From Corynebacterium sp. 13CS0277 (GTDB taxonomy: Bacteria; Actinomycetota; Actinomycetes; Mycobacteriales; Mycobacteriaceae), in contig NZ_PPDL01000018.1 in the NCBI RefSeq assembly GCF_002994655.1, positions 1-64,000 on the forward strand: a stretch of 64,000 nt of DNA, in the 5' to 3' direction. Shown here in pieces: positions 32,339 through 42,182 of this stretch. The stretch's first letter is position 1, and the number at the start of each line of letters is the position of its first letter. Both the position numbers and the translations under genes were made by a program. The notes under the pieces were generated by a model. The model made no database searches. It was not told the origin of the DNA and saw only the letters and a list, made by a program, of their open reading frames with translations.

Positions 32339-32788
32339 CTACTGGACGCGCGGTGCGCGCTCCTCGACGACCTCGGTGTCCTCTTCGTCGCCGAAGTCGA
32401 GGTGCACGTCGTGGACGTCCACGTTGACCTCAGTGACCTCGAGGCCGGTCATGCGCTCCACGGCGTAGATGATGTTCTGGCGGATTGCGTCAGCCAGCTC
32501 GTTGATGGCCACACCGTACTCGGCGACGATGGCGACATCGACAGCGGCCTGGGTCTCGCCGACCTCCACGGACACGCCCTGCTGGACGTTGGTGCGGGAG
32601 CCCGGGATGGACTCGCGCAGCGCGCCCACCATGCGGGCAGCACCGCCGCCGAGGGCGTGGACGCCGGAGACTTCGCGGGCAGCCATGCCGGCGATCTTGG
32701 AGACGACGACGTCCTCGATGTGGGTGCGGCCGTGGTCGGTGGCCAGCGCCGGGGAGTTCTTCTTCTCGTTGGTGACGAGTTCAGCCAT
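32339..32788 (-). CDS. Asp23/Gls24 family envelope stress response protein
   Basis: This 149-residue protein is a typical Asp23/Gls24 family member: IEDVVVSKIAGMAAREVSGV, then VSVEVGETQAAVDVAIVAEY and the C-terminal VERMTGLEVTEVNVDVHDVH. In staphylococci Asp23 is an abundant membrane-associated protein linked to cell-wall stress. It is the first gene of the operon, with an AAGGAAGTA ribosome binding site. A small inverted repeat TTCGA-CAATA-TCGAA (32837-32851) lies about 50 bp upstream of the start. Confidence 0.85.
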   Translation of the reverse strand: MAELVTNEKKNSPALATDHGRTHIEDVVVSKIAGMAAREVSGVHALGGGAARMVGALRESIPGSRTNVQQGVSVEVGETQAAVDVAIVAEYGVAINELADAIRQNIIYAVERMTGLEVTEVNVDVHDVHLDFGDEEDTEVVEERAPRVQ

Positions 32789-33845
32789 GTCTGTACTTCC
32801 TTACGAAGATTCAAGGGGAGGAAAAGGTTGACTCCTTCGACAATATCGAAAAACCTCTCCCCGCCGCCGCGCGGGGTCCACAGTCCACACCAGCCCGCTG
32901 AAATCCCACCCCACCGTGCCGGCTCCGCGACCCGCTCACGCGAACGGCCGTGGGCATCGCAAAGAGCACCGCCGCGCCGCGGCAGCGACGGAGAGATAGA
33001 GATATCGCGACGCAGCCGCCCGGCAACGCGTCTTCACGCACATCGTGCGCGGCGGTGTCGCGGGCGTGAGCTCTCACGAGAGCCTCGCGGCGGCGGGTCG
33101 TGTGGAGCGGTGCGAAAAGGTCCTTCCGCGGGCTCGCAGCCGGCGCCATGAGCACAGCCGGGGAGTAGTGATCGGGATCAGTGCGGGGCGGGCAGCGACG
33201 TGGGCGTCCGTGGAGGTCGGGGTTGCTCAAGGGCAGTGGCACGCCCTCGGGATGCTGAGGAGGAACGCCGATGGGGAGGCCTCGGTGGGCCTTGCGGTGT
33301 GCGCGATGCAGCTGTGGCGAATGTGACACGCGGTTATTCCGCTCACACCAGCGCAGGCGCGCTTGCATCCCCAGGCCACCACGTGGTTTACTACCAGGGT
33401 TGCTTTGACACAAAGGTCACCGCAGAGCCCAGCTTTTCGCTGGTGGAGGCGGCTGGTGGCACAGCAAACATGACCCCTCACCCGGCCCCTAGTTGTGGGC
33501 CGAGAGGATGTTCCACATTTCATCCCAACCCCGGTTGGGAGATGGGTGTGGGAGACCGATTCTTCGTTGCGGGCATGGCAAATAAACAGCGGCAGTAGGC
33601 AAGAGCCCCCTTGGGGGGACCTCTTCGTATCTTGGCGCATGACGACATGCGGACAAGACTTTGCGCGGTTTAGTTGACCAACTCCCGCGCGATATCACCC
33701 GGTCGTCGGAAGACCCAAGAAAACAACTGGCGTTGCGCCCGGCCTGACAATGAGCATGGATCGGACAACGTTATAGAGATCAATCAAGCAGTTCCCACCT
33801 CTCGGGCATTCGTCCGATGTGGGGCCGCGAAGGAAGAGGACAAGC
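32789..33845. other. 1.06-kb divergent gap between the Asp23 and S10 operons
   Basis: I see no supported gene here: the open frames lack ribosome binding sites, family resemblance and third-position GC bias. It contains the TTCGA palindrome near the Asp23 start, a TCCCAACC-CCG-GTTGGGA hairpin (33524-33541) and a CCCCCTTGGGGGG stem near 33605-33618. An AT-richer part (33660-33790) probably holds the S10 promoter; GTTATAGAGAT (33770-33780) is the best -10-like match. An unannotated small RNA is possible. Confidence 0.55.
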
Positions 33846-34151
33846 GTGGCGGGACAAGAAATCCGCATTAGGCTCAAGGCCTACGACCACGAAGCAATTG
33901 ATGCTTCTGCACGCAAGATCGTGGAGACGGTCACCCGCACGGGTGCTCGCGTGGTCGGCCCGGTGCCGTTGCCTACCGAAAAGAACGTGTACGCAGTTAT
34001 CCGTTCGCCCCACAAGTACAAGGATTCTCGCGAACACTTCGAGATGCGCACTCACAAGCGCCTGATCGTGATCCTCGACCCGACGCCGAAGACCGTTGAT
34101 GCCCTCATGCGCATCGACCTTCCGGCAAGCGTCGATGTCAACATCAAGTGA
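33846..34151 (+). CDS. rpsJ: 30S ribosomal protein S10
   Basis: This 101-residue protein is S10 (NusE), a ribosomal protein that also acts in transcription antitermination with NusB. The [13 protein letters not shown] start and the [17 protein letters not shown] signature are typical. GTG at 33846 is chosen because it gives the family start and has a GAAGGAAGAGGA site; the frame is open to 33819. It is the first gene of the S10 operon. Confidence 0.97.
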   Translation: MAGQEIRIRLKAYDHEAIDASARKIVETVTRTGARVVGPVPLPTEKNVYAVIRSPHKYKDSREHFEMRTHKRLIVILDPTPKTVDALMRIDLPASVDVNIK

Positions 34152-34187
34152 TCGACGTATAACGACTTCGGCAGCGGAGAATAACTA

Positions 34188-34844
34188 ATGAGTGAAACTG
34201 AGATTAAGGGCATTCTGGGCACGAAGCTCGGCATGACCCAGGTCTTCGACGAGGATAACCGTGTGATTCCGGTGACCGTCGTCGAAGCTGGGCCGTGCGT
34301 CGTGACCCAGATTCGCACCACTGAAACCGATGGCTACAGCGCCATCCAGATCGCCTACGGCGACATTGACCCCCGCAAGGCGAAGAAGCCGCAGCAGGGT
34401 CACTTCAAGAAGGCTGGCGTTACCCCCCGCCGCTTCGTGACCGAGATCCGTATGGATGATGTCTCGGGCTACGAGGTTGGTCAGGACGTGACCGTTGACA
34501 TTTTCGAGGGCATCAAGTTCGTCGACGTCACCGGCACCTCCAAGGGTAAGGGCTACGCCGGCGCCATGAAGCGCCACGGCTTCGCTGGCCAGGGTGCGTC
34601 CCACGGTAACCAGGCTGCCCACCGCCGCGTCGGTGGTATCGGCGCCTGCGCCACCCCGGGTCGTGTCTTCAAGGGCACCCGCATGGCTGGCCGCATGGGT
34701 AATGACCGCGTCACCACCCAGAACCTGAAGGTTCAGAAGGTTGATGCCGACGCTAACCTGCTGCTCATCAAGGGTGCTATCCCGGGTGTGCGCGGCGGCG
34801 TCGTGACCGTTAAGACCGCAGTGAAGGGCGGTGCACACGCATGA
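34188..34844 (+). CDS. rplC: 50S ribosomal protein L3
   Basis: This 218-residue protein is L3, an early-assembly protein reaching toward the peptidyl transferase centre. Landmarks are [15 protein letters not shown] at the N-terminus and the loop [17 protein letters not shown]. It follows rpsJ by 36 bp with a GGAGAAT site and overlaps rplD by four bases. Confidence 0.97.
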   Translation: MSETEIKGILGTKLGMTQVFDEDNRVIPVTVVEAGPCVVTQIRTTETDGYSAIQIAYGDIDPRKAKKPQQGHFKKAGVTPRRFVTEIRMDDVSGYEVGQDVTVDIFEGIKFVDVTGTSKGKGYAGAMKRHGFAGQGASHGNQAAHRRVGGIGACATPGRVFKGTRMAGRMGNDRVTTQNLKVQKVDADANLLLIKGAIPGVRGGVVTVKTAVKGGAHA

Positions 34845-35494
34845 CCAACCTGAAGCTTGACGTCCACACCGCTGATGGCAAGACCAATGGCTCCGTGGAG
34901 CTCCCCGCTGAGATCTTCGACCGTGAGGCCAGCATTGCGCTGATGCACCAGGTCGTCGTGGCTCAGCTGGCCGCGAAGCGCCAGGGCACCCACGCCACCA
35001 AGACCCGTTCCATGGTCTCCGGTGGCGGCAAGAAGCCCTTCCGCCAGAAGGGCACCGGCCGTGCCCGCCAGGGCTCCATCCGTGCGCCCCACTTCACCGG
35101 TGGTGGCATCTCCCACGGTCCGCAGCCCCGCAACTACGAGCAGCGCACCCCGAAGAAGATGAAGGCTGCCGCTCTGTTCGGCGCCCTCACCGACCGTGCC
35201 CGCCACGAGCGTATCCACGTTGTGGCTGAGCTGGTTCCGGGCCAGACCCCGTCCACCAAGGCTGCTCGCGCGTTCATCGAGCGTCTCACCGACCGCAAGT
35301 CGGTGCTGATGGTTCTCGGTCGCGAAGACCTGACCGCGTGGAAGTCCGTCAACAACCTGCCGAACGTGCACGCACTGGCTGCCGATCAGCTGAACACCTA
35401 CGACGTGCTCAACGCCGACGATGTTGTGTTCTCTGTGGAGGCTCTCAACAGCTTCGTGACCCGGGTGACCGGCGGCGCTGGAGAGGATAAGTAA
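34841..35494 (+). CDS. rplD: 50S ribosomal protein L4
   Basis: This 217-residue protein is L4, which lines the peptide exit tunnel. The tunnel loop [20 protein letters not shown] is wild-type in appearance, relevant because changes there confer macrolide resistance in other bacteria. The ATG overlaps the rplC stop codon and its own stop overlaps the rplW start (TAATG), so translation is coupled. Confidence 0.97.
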   Translation: MTNLKLDVHTADGKTNGSVELPAEIFDREASIALMHQVVVAQLAAKRQGTHATKTRSMVSGGGKKPFRQKGTGRARQGSIRAPHFTGGGISHGPQPRNYEQRTPKKMKAAALFGALTDRARHERIHVVAELVPGQTPSTKAARAFIERLTDRKSVLMVLGREDLTAWKSVNNLPNVHALAADQLNTYDVLNADDVVFSVEALNSFVTRVTGGAGEDK

Positions 35495-35799
35495 TGGCAA
35501 CTATCGCAGATCCCCGCGACGTCATCATCGCACCGGTCGTCTCTGAGAAGTCCTACGGGCTGATGGAGCAGGGCCAGTACACCTTCTTCGTCGCAACGGA
35601 CGCCAACAAGACCCAGATCAAGATCGCCGTCGAGCAGATCTTCGGTGTGAAGGTCGCCTCCGTGAACACCATCAACCGTGAGGGCAAGCGCAAGCGCTCC
35701 CGCTTCGGTTACGGCAAGCGCAAGGCAACCAAGCGTGCCATTGTGACGCTGCGCGAAGGCTCCGACGCAATCGACATCTTCGGTGGCTCGGCCGCCTAA
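35494..35799 (+). CDS. rplW: 50S ribosomal protein L23
   Basis: This 101-residue protein is L23, at the exit of the peptide tunnel, where it docks signal recognition particle and trigger factor. The segments [18 protein letters not shown] and [20 protein letters not shown] are typical. Its start overlaps the rplD stop. Confidence 0.96.
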   Translation: MATIADPRDVIIAPVVSEKSYGLMEQGQYTFFVATDANKTQIKIAVEQIFGVKVASVNTINREGKRKRSRFGYGKRKATKRAIVTLREGSDAIDIFGGSAA

Positions 35800-35828
35800 G
35801 GCGAGTCGACAAGGTAAGGACATTTCGT

Positions 35829-36671
<843 letters not shown>

Positions 36672-36684
36672 GAGGAGGTAGACA

Positions 36685-36963
36685 ATGCCACGCAGCCTGA
36701 AGAAGGGCCCGTTCGTTGATGAGCACCTCCTCGCCAAGGTTGATGCTCAGAACGAGAAGGGCACCAAGCAGGTCATCAAGACCTGGTCCCGCCGTTCCAC
36801 CATTCTCCCCGACTTCATCGGTCACACCTTCGCCGTCCACGACGGTCGCAAGCACGTGCCGGTGTTCGTCGATGACTCCATGGTCGGTCACAAGCTGGGC
36901 GAGTTCGCCCCGACCAAGACCTTCAAGGGTCACATCAAGGACGACAAGAAGGGACGTCGATAA
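36685..36963 (+). CDS. rpsS: 30S ribosomal protein S19
   Basis: This 92-residue protein is S19, in the head of the small subunit. It begins [15 protein letters not shown] and carries [18 protein letters not shown], both family signatures. A strong AGAGGAGGT site lies just upstream. Confidence 0.97.
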   Translation: MPRSLKKGPFVDEHLLAKVDAQNEKGTKQVIKTWSRRSTILPDFIGHTFAVHDGRKHVPVFVDDSMVGHKLGEFAPTKTFKGHIKDDKKGRR

Positions 36964-36966
36964 GCG

Positions 36967-37329
36967 ATGAGTGAAGCAATCACTTCCGCACGCGCAACCG
37001 CGCGCTTCGTCCGCGTCACCCCGATGAAGGCCCGCCGCGTCGTGGACCTTGTCCGGGGCAAGACCGTGTCCGAGGCACTGGCCATCCTGAAGTACGCCCC
37101 CCAGGCTGCTTCTGAGCCGGTCGCCAAGGTCGTGAAGTCCGCTGCCGCGAACGCAGAAAACAACTTCGGCCTGGATCCGCAGACCCTGGTCATCTCCGAG
37201 GCATACGCCGACGAGGGCCCCACCATGCGCCGGTTCCGCCCGCGCGCACAGGGTCGTGCATTCCACGTCCGTAAGCGCACCAGCCACATCACCGTGGTTG
37301 TCGAGAGCCAGAAGGGAAGTGCTCAGTAG
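36967..37329 (+). CDS. rplV: 50S ribosomal protein L22
   Basis: This 120-residue protein is L22, whose beta-hairpin lines the exit tunnel. The signatures [20 protein letters not shown] and [20 protein letters not shown] are intact, and I see no deletion in the hairpin. Its stop overlaps the rpsC start (TAGTG). Confidence 0.97.
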   Translation: MSEAITSARATARFVRVTPMKARRVVDLVRGKTVSEALAILKYAPQAASEPVAKVVKSAAANAENNFGLDPQTLVISEAYADEGPTMRRFRPRAQGRAFHVRKRTSHITVVVESQKGSAQ

Positions 37330-38075
37330 TGGGCCAGAAAATCCACCCCCACGGCCTCCGGCTGGGCATCACTTCCGACTGGAAGGCTCACTGGTACGCC
37401 GAGAAGCAGTACGCTGACTACCTCGCCGAGGACATCAAGATCCGCGAGTTCCTGTCCAAGGGCCTGGATCGCGCCGGCATCGCCGACGTTGTCATCGAGC
37501 GCACCCGCGACCGCGTCCGCGTCGACATTCACACCGCCCGCCCGGGCATCGTGATCGGCCGCCGCGGCGCCGAGGCTGACCGCATCCGCACCGAGCTGGA
37601 GAAGCTCACCGGCAAGCAGGTCGCCCTCAACATCCTCGAAGTCAAGAACATTGACGCCAACGCGAAGCTGGTGGCCCAGTCCATCGCTGAGCAGCTGACC
37701 AACCGTGTGGCTTTCCGCCGCGCGATGCGCAAGGCCATCCAGAACGCGATGCGCCAGCCGCAGGTCAAGGGCATCAAGGTTGTGTGCTCCGGTCGTCTCG
37801 GCGGTGCCGAGATGTCCCGCACCGAGCGCTACCACGAGGGTCGCGTTCCGCTGCACACCCTCCGCGCCGAGATCGACTACGGCACCTACGAGGCCCACAC
37901 CACCTTCGGCCGCATTGGCGTGAAGGTGTGGATCTACAAGGGTGACGTCGTCGGCGGCAAGCGCGAGAGCGATCTTTACGCACCCGCCGACCGTCGCGGC
38001 CGCGGTGACCGTCGCGAGCGTCCGCGCCGCGGTGGCCAGCGTCGCCAGCGCGCAGAGCAGAAGCAGGAGGGCTAA
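37329..38075 (+). CDS. rpsC: 30S ribosomal protein S3
   Basis: This 248-residue protein is S3, at the mRNA entry tunnel. It begins [13 protein letters not shown], contains the KH domain ([15 protein letters not shown]), and ends with a basic actinobacterial tail rich in Arg and Gly (about 218-248). The start is GTG, overlapping the rplV stop. Confidence 0.97.
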   Translation: MGQKIHPHGLRLGITSDWKAHWYAEKQYADYLAEDIKIREFLSKGLDRAGIADVVIERTRDRVRVDIHTARPGIVIGRRGAEADRIRTELEKLTGKQVALNILEVKNIDANAKLVAQSIAEQLTNRVAFRRAMRKAIQNAMRQPQVKGIKVVCSGRLGGAEMSRTERYHEGRVPLHTLRAEIDYGTYEAHTTFGRIGVKVWIYKGDVVGGKRESDLYAPADRRGRGDRRERPRRGGQRRQRAEQKQEG

Positions 38076-38077
38076 GA

Positions 38078-38494
38078 ATGCTTATCCCCAAGCGCGTCAA
38101 GTACCGTCGCCAGCACCGTCCGACCCGTACCGGTGTCTCCAAGGGCGGTAACCGCATCACCTTCGGTGACTACGGCATCCAGGCACTCGAGCCGACGTAC
38201 ATCACCAACCGTCAGATCGAGTCCGCTCGTATCGCCATCAACCGCCACGTCAAGCGTGGTGGCAAGGTGTGGATCAACATCTTCCCGGATCGCCCCCTGA
38301 CCCAGAAGCCGCTCGGCGTGCGTATGGGTTCCGGTAAGGGCCCCGTGGAGAAGTGGGTCGCTAACGTCAAGCCGGGCCGCATCCTCTTCGAGATGAGCTA
38401 CCCGAACGAAGAAGTCGCCCTCGAGGCTCTTCGTCGTGCAGGCCAGAAGCTGCCCTGCAAGGTCCGCATCGTCAAGAAGGAGGACCAGTTCTAA
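38078..38494 (+). CDS. rplP: 50S ribosomal protein L16
   Basis: This 138-residue protein is L16, which contacts the A-site tRNA elbow. It begins [15 protein letters not shown] and carries the signature [14 protein letters not shown]. It starts 2 bp after rpsC and its stop overlaps the rpmC start (TAATG). Confidence 0.97.
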   Translation: MLIPKRVKYRRQHRPTRTGVSKGGNRITFGDYGIQALEPTYITNRQIESARIAINRHVKRGGKVWINIFPDRPLTQKPLGVRMGSGKGPVEKWVANVKPGRILFEMSYPNEEVALEALRRAGQKLPCKVRIVKKEDQF

Positions 38495-38724
38495 TGGCTA
38501 CCGGTATCCCCGCACACGAGCTTCGTGAGCTCACCGAAGAAGAACTGGTCGCTCGCCTGACCTCCGCCAAGGAAGAGCTGTTCAACCTGCGCTTCCAGAT
38601 GGCGACTGGCCAGCTGACCAACAACCGCCGTCTGCGCACGGTCAAGCGCGACATCGCCCGCATCTACACCGTGATCCGCGAGCGTGAGCTGGGCCTGTCC
38701 GTCGTTCCGGGAGCTGAGGCTTAA
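38494..38724 (+). CDS. rpmC: 50S ribosomal protein L29
   Basis: This 76-residue helical protein is L29, beside L23 at the tunnel exit. The pattern [20 protein letters not shown] followed by FQMATGQL and [15 protein letters not shown] is diagnostic. Confidence 0.95.
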   Translation: MATGIPAHELRELTEEELVARLTSAKEELFNLRFQMATGQLTNNRRLRTVKRDIARIYTVIRERELGLSVVPGAEA

Positions 38725-38727
38725 ACC

Positions 38728-39006
38728 ATGAGTGAGGCAACTGTGAACAAGAAGGAAAAGGGCGCCCGCAAGGTTCGCACCGGCTACGTCGTCTCGGACA
38801 AGATGTCCAAGACCATCGTGGTTGAGCTGGAGGACCGTAAGCAGCACGCTCTGTACGGCAAGACCATCCGCTCCAACAGCAAGGTCAAGGCCCACGATGA
38901 GAACGAGATCGCCGGCATTGGCGACCTGGTCCGCATCGAGGAGACCCGCCCGCTGTCCAAGGACAAGCACTTCCGTCTCGTCGAGATCATCGAGAAGGCG
39001 AAGTAA
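38728..39006 (+). CDS. rpsQ: 30S ribosomal protein S17
   Basis: This 92-residue protein is S17, a primary 16S rRNA binder. The core [20 protein letters not shown] and [20 protein letters not shown] is typical, with a short actinobacterial N-terminal extension. It is the last gene of this S10 unit and is followed by a terminator; rplN is not adjacent. Confidence 0.96.
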   Translation: MSEATVNKKEKGARKVRTGYVVSDKMSKTIVVELEDRKQHALYGKTIRSNSKVKAHDENEIAGIGDLVRIEETRPLSKDKHFRLVEIIEKAK

Positions 39007-39133
39007 GCCGCTGTAGTCCTTCACGGACTCTTTCAAGCCCACTCGACCCGGCGCACCGCACACGGTGACGCCGGGCGGGTGGCAGGCCCGCCGCGCCAGC
39101 GGAGGGCTGTATTCCGAAGATTTTCCCATCACG

Positions 39134-39178
39134 AAGGCCACGGCCACCAGGAGTTTGTCTCCCGGTGCCGTGGCCTTT
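39134..39178 (+). terminator. S10 operon terminator
   Basis: AAGGCCACGGC (39134-39144) pairs with GCCGTGGCCTT (39167-39177); inner CACC/GGTG-type and GGGAG-like pairing extends it, and TTTGTG follows. Confidence 0.8.
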
Positions 39179-39230
39179 GTGCTTCTCCGACCCCGGCGCT
39201 GGCGGCCGGAATGGAAGATGCCCCGCCGAA

Positions 39231-39310
39231 GAGTTGTTTTGGGGTAGTTGTATGATTTTCGACGGTTTTCGAACAACTCTCCGGCGAGATGTACTCGGGA
39301 GTACATCTCG
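39231..39310. repeat. Nested inverted repeats between the S10 operon and fic
   Basis: CGAGATGTACTC (39285-39296) and GAGTACATCTCG (39299-39310) form a perfect 12-bp inverted repeat around GG, without a T-run on either strand. Just to the left, AGAGTTGTT (about 39231) and AACAACTCT (about 39273) are inverted across 33 nt of AT-rich sequence that repeats TTTTCGA. A protein-binding site, a factor-dependent terminator of the Fic gene or an element boundary are all possible. Confidence 0.55.
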
Positions 39311-39344
39311 TGCACCCGTCCGCCCGTGGCTGCGGTCGCTGGGG

Positions 39345-40394
39345 TCAGCAGTAGAAGCGGTGGCGCCAGATGTTGCGCATGAGGGGGTAGACCGCGAAGT
39401 AGGTGGTCTTGCCGACGGTGCGGCGGCGCAGGATTTTGTGCTCCTGGAGTTGCTTGACCCAGCGGCGTGCGGTGCTCGGGGAGGCGAGGCCTGCGTCCAC
39501 GAAATCGTCTGGCCTCAGCAGGAGGGTGGACATGATGAGGTTGACGATGTCGTCGACCGGCCAGCGCGGGTGCTGCTCCTGGAGGAAGGTTGTTGTCGAT
39601 GCCCGCTCGCGGGCGAATTCGCGGAGAATGCCCGTGGTCTTCATCGCGGCGTAGCCGGTCATGGTCGTCATGTAGGTGACCCACCCTGACCAGTCGCCGT
39701 TCTCGGTGACGTGGCGGAGGCGGCGGTAGTACTCGGCCTGGTGGGTGGCCAGCTGCCACGACATCGGCAGGATCGGCAGGTGGTGGGCGCCCATCATGCT
39801 GAGGTACAGATTGTTGAGGATGCGGCCGGTACGCCCGTTGCCGTCGTCGAAGGGGTGGATCGCTTCGAATTGGTAGTGGCCCAGCGCCATGACGAACAGC
39901 GGGTCCCTGCGTGCGCGTTCGTTCATGAATCGCTCCCAGAGGGCCAGGTGTTCGGCGATGACGTCGCGCCCCTGGGGCGGGGTGTAGATGGCCTCCCCGG
40001 TGGCGGGGTCGCCGATGTAGGTGCCGTAGCCTGCCCGCAGGTGGGCGGTGTAGCCGTGGAGGGTGCTGGCGATCGCGATGGCGGTGGAGGTGCTGTATCC
40101 CCGCTCAGTCATCTGCTCGCGGCCGGCCTCCATTGCGTCGCGGCAGCGCAGCACTGCCGGCACACCGGGTTCGGGTGTGTCGACAATACCGCGCTCCGCG
40201 AGGTAGAGGTCGGTGTCGTCGACGTGGATGCCTTCGAGCCGGGAGGAGTCAGCGGCCTCCCAGAGCCCGAGCAGCCAGTTGCAGGTCGCCTGGTCGGCGG
40301 AGTGGTCGTACCAGCCCTGCATGAACCCGATGGCTTTGTGTGGAGTGCGCCGTCGCGGCGGCATTCGTTGCCGGGCTGTCGATGATTCCCGCAA
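39345..40394 (-). CDS. Fic family protein (5' end out of frame)
   Basis: The open frame encodes 349 residues with an intact Fic active-site motif HPFDDGNGRTGR and a class-II-type inhibitory helix SSRLEGI near the N-terminus. A C-terminal winged helix (SPSTARRWVKQLQEHKILRR) follows. Fic enzymes usually transfer AMP to target proteins. Homology in this frame begins around HKAIGFMQGW; the preceding residues look like shifted sequence, and the usual N-terminal segment is encoded one frame away (next entry). The gene is therefore probably frameshifted, through mutation, sequencing error or programmed shifting. No ribosome binding site supports the ATG at 40394. Confidence 0.8.
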   Translation of the reverse strand: MRESSTARQRMPPRRRTPHKAIGFMQGWYDHSADQATCNWLLGLWEAADSSRLEGIHVDDTDLYLAERGIVDTPEPGVPAVLRCRDAMEAGREQMTERGYSTSTAIAIASTLHGYTAHLRAGYGTYIGDPATGEAIYTPPQGRDVIAEHLALWERFMNERARRDPLFVMALGHYQFEAIHPFDDGNGRTGRILNNLYLSMMGAHHLPILPMSWQLATHQAEYYRRLRHVTENGDWSGWVTYMTTMTGYAAMKTTGILREFARERASTTTFLQEQHPRWPVDDIVNLIMSTLLLRPDDFVDAGLASPSTARRWVKQLQEHKILRRRTVGKTTYFAVYPLMRNIWRHRFYC

Positions 40395-40449
40395 TGTCCT
40401 CGGGCAGCAGCAGGCGCTTGTCGTCCCCTGTGGGATTCCACCCCATCAT
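40345..40449 (-). pseudogene. Displaced N-terminal segment of the Fic gene
   Basis: Starting from an ATG at 40449 this frame encodes MMGWNPTGDDKRLLLPEDIA and about 15 further plausible residues. This resembles the W-N-P...LLPP start of Fic proteins with an N-terminal Fic_N region. The frame then runs into a stop at 40249 while the Fic core continues in the +1 frame. Moving the frame by one base between about 40345 and 40380 would join the two into a protein of about 367 residues. Confidence 0.6.
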
Positions 40450-40683
40450 GGTTGTGTGTCACTTCCCCTCGATGTGGTGTGGGCGGCACGCGACGCTGCG
40501 CTTGATGCGGTGCGTGGTGCGGCCCACGGGCGTGGCCCCGCCGGTGGCGGGGTGTGGCAGTGTGCCTGCGAGCATAGCGCCCAGCCCGGGAATGGGGCGC
40601 GAGGTCCTCGAACGAATGTGGCCCATTGTGGTGTCGGTGCCTGTGTGTGCCCGCGCGGGCCTGCCCTATGCGCTGGGCGCGCC

Positions 40684-40689
40684 TATGCT
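40684..40689 (+). promoter_or_regulatory. -10 box of a probable leaderless transcript (ASCH-NMO gene)
   Basis: TATGCT ends 8 nt before the ATG at 40698; no ribosome binding site is visible. Confidence 0.5.
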
Positions 40690-40697
40690 GGACGGCT

Positions 40698-42161
40698 ATG
40701 GACCCTTTGGCTGCGTACATGTTCCGTGGTGCCGACCGGGATCGGCTGGCTGAGCTCATTGTCTCCGGGGCGAAGACGGCGACGGTGTCGCGGGTGGCGG
40801 AGTACGTTGGCCCGCTACCAAAGGTCGGTGATCGGGAGGTGGTGGTCGATTCCCTCGGCCGGCCGGTGTGCCTCACGGAGAACACCGCAGTCGACGTGCT
40901 CGCCTGGGAGGACATCACCTGGGCGCAGGCCGCCGCCGAAGGGGAGGGGCACCGGAGCCTGGGGGAGTATGTTGCCGCCCACGAGGCGTTCTGGCAGACG
41001 TATGTGGACGCGCCTGAGGGGGTGCTTGCCGTCGGTGAGGTCGTGTGGGTGCAGTTCCGCGTCGTGGCGGACCTGCGGGGGCGGTATCCGCTGGGCGCGC
41101 GGGTGCCGGTGGTGCAGGCGCCGATGGCGGGTGGCCCCGCCACCCCGGCGTTGGCGGCCGCGGTGTGTGCGGCCGGCGGGCTGGGCATGCTGGCCGGCGG
41201 CTACCAGTCGGCGGATTCCCTCCGCCAGGAGATTGCCGCACTGGAGGACCTCACTGAGGGCCCCTATGGCATCAACCTCTTTGTGCCGGCCTCGCGGGCG
41301 AAGGCCCCCGGCGGGGATGCCTCCGCGTCGCAGCTGGGACCCCGGCATGGGCTGGTGGCGGCGGCGGAGCGCGACGCCGCAGTCGGGGAGTACGCGGCGC
41401 GGTTGGGTGCTGCCGGTTATCCCACGGCGGCCCCGCAGTCTGAGGACGTGGCGGACTACGAGGCGAAGCTTGAGGTCGCGCTGGCGAGCCATGCGTTGTG
41501 CGTGAGTTTCACCTTCGGCATCCCGCCGGCGGCAGATCTGGCGCGGGTGCGGGCGGCCGGCAAAGCGGTGGTGCTGCAGGCCGTGAGCCCGGAAGGCATC
41601 ACCGCGGCTCTTGCCGCGGGCGCGGATGTGCTCGTGGTGCAGGGGCCGGCGGCGGGTGGGCATCGGGCGGCGAACGCCCACTGGGAGGAGGACACCGCGG
41701 CGACATCACTGGAGGAACTGCTGGCCTGCGCGGCAGCCGCCATCGACGCGCACGCGTCGCGGGTGCTGCTCATCGCGGCGGGCGGCATCGCCTCGGCAGC
41801 GGATGTGGCCCGGGCGCGGGCCGCCGGGGCCGATATGGTGCAGGTGGGTACTGCGCTGCTGCGGGCGGAGGAGGCCGGCACCCAGCCGTTGCACCGGCGG
41901 GCGTTGCGCGAGTGGGCGGACCGCCCCACGGCAACCACCCGGGCGTTCAGCGGCCGGATGGCCCGGGGCATTAGCAACCGCGTGATGGAGGAGTTCTCCG
42001 CCGTGGCACCGGCCGCCTACCCGGAGCTGCATTACGTCACGGCCCCCATGAAGCGGGCCGGCGACCTGGAGGCCATGAGCCTGTGGGCCGGCACCGGGTT
42101 CCCCCGTGGTGTGGAGGCCCCCGCCGTGGACATCATTGCCGCACTGATGGCGGACGAGTAG
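40698..42161 (+). CDS. ASCH domain-nitronate monooxygenase fusion protein
   Basis: The 487-residue protein joins two domains. Residues 1-125 are an ASCH domain (SGAKTATVS, PKVGDREVVVDSLGRPVC, EGEGHRSLGEYVAAHEAFW, VVWVQFRVV), a PUA-like fold that binds RNA or nucleotides. From about residue 135 to the end it is a nitronate monooxygenase (2-nitropropane dioxygenase) TIM barrel that uses FMN: PVVQAPMAGG, VVQGPAAGGHR with the likely catalytic His, and IAAGGIASAADV. I know both families as separate proteins; the fusion is unusual. The frame is continuous, and the ATG at 40698 is supported by a -10 box. Confidence 0.85.
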   Translation: MDPLAAYMFRGADRDRLAELIVSGAKTATVSRVAEYVGPLPKVGDREVVVDSLGRPVCLTENTAVDVLAWEDITWAQAAAEGEGHRSLGEYVAAHEAFWQTYVDAPEGVLAVGEVVWVQFRVVADLRGRYPLGARVPVVQAPMAGGPATPALAAAVCAAGGLGMLAGGYQSADSLRQEIAALEDLTEGPYGINLFVPASRAKAPGGDASASQLGPRHGLVAAAERDAAVGEYAARLGAAGYPTAAPQSEDVADYEAKLEVALASHALCVSFTFGIPPAADLARVRAAGKAVVLQAVSPEGITAALAAGADVLVVQGPAAGGHRAANAHWEEDTAATSLEELLACAAAAIDAHASRVLLIAAGGIASAADVARARAAGADMVQVGTALLRAEEAGTQPLHRRALREWADRPTATTRAFSGRMARGISNRVMEEFSAVAPAAYPELHYVTAPMKRAGDLEAMSLWAGTGFPRGVEAPAVDIIAALMADE

Positions 42162-42182
42162 CACGCCGACGACGGGGCGCAG

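Larger units (their letters stand above)
39007..39344. other. Convergent gap with two inverted repeats
   Basis: This stretch of 338 bp between rpsQ and the first Fic gene holds the S10 terminator and two striking inverted repeats (231-310 of this kilobase; separate entry). I see no gene. Confidence 0.7.

Noticed and set aside
33200..33640. Small genes in the gap before rpsJ on either strand
   Set aside because: The frames overlap each other, lack ribosome binding sites and show no third-position GC preference or family resemblance.
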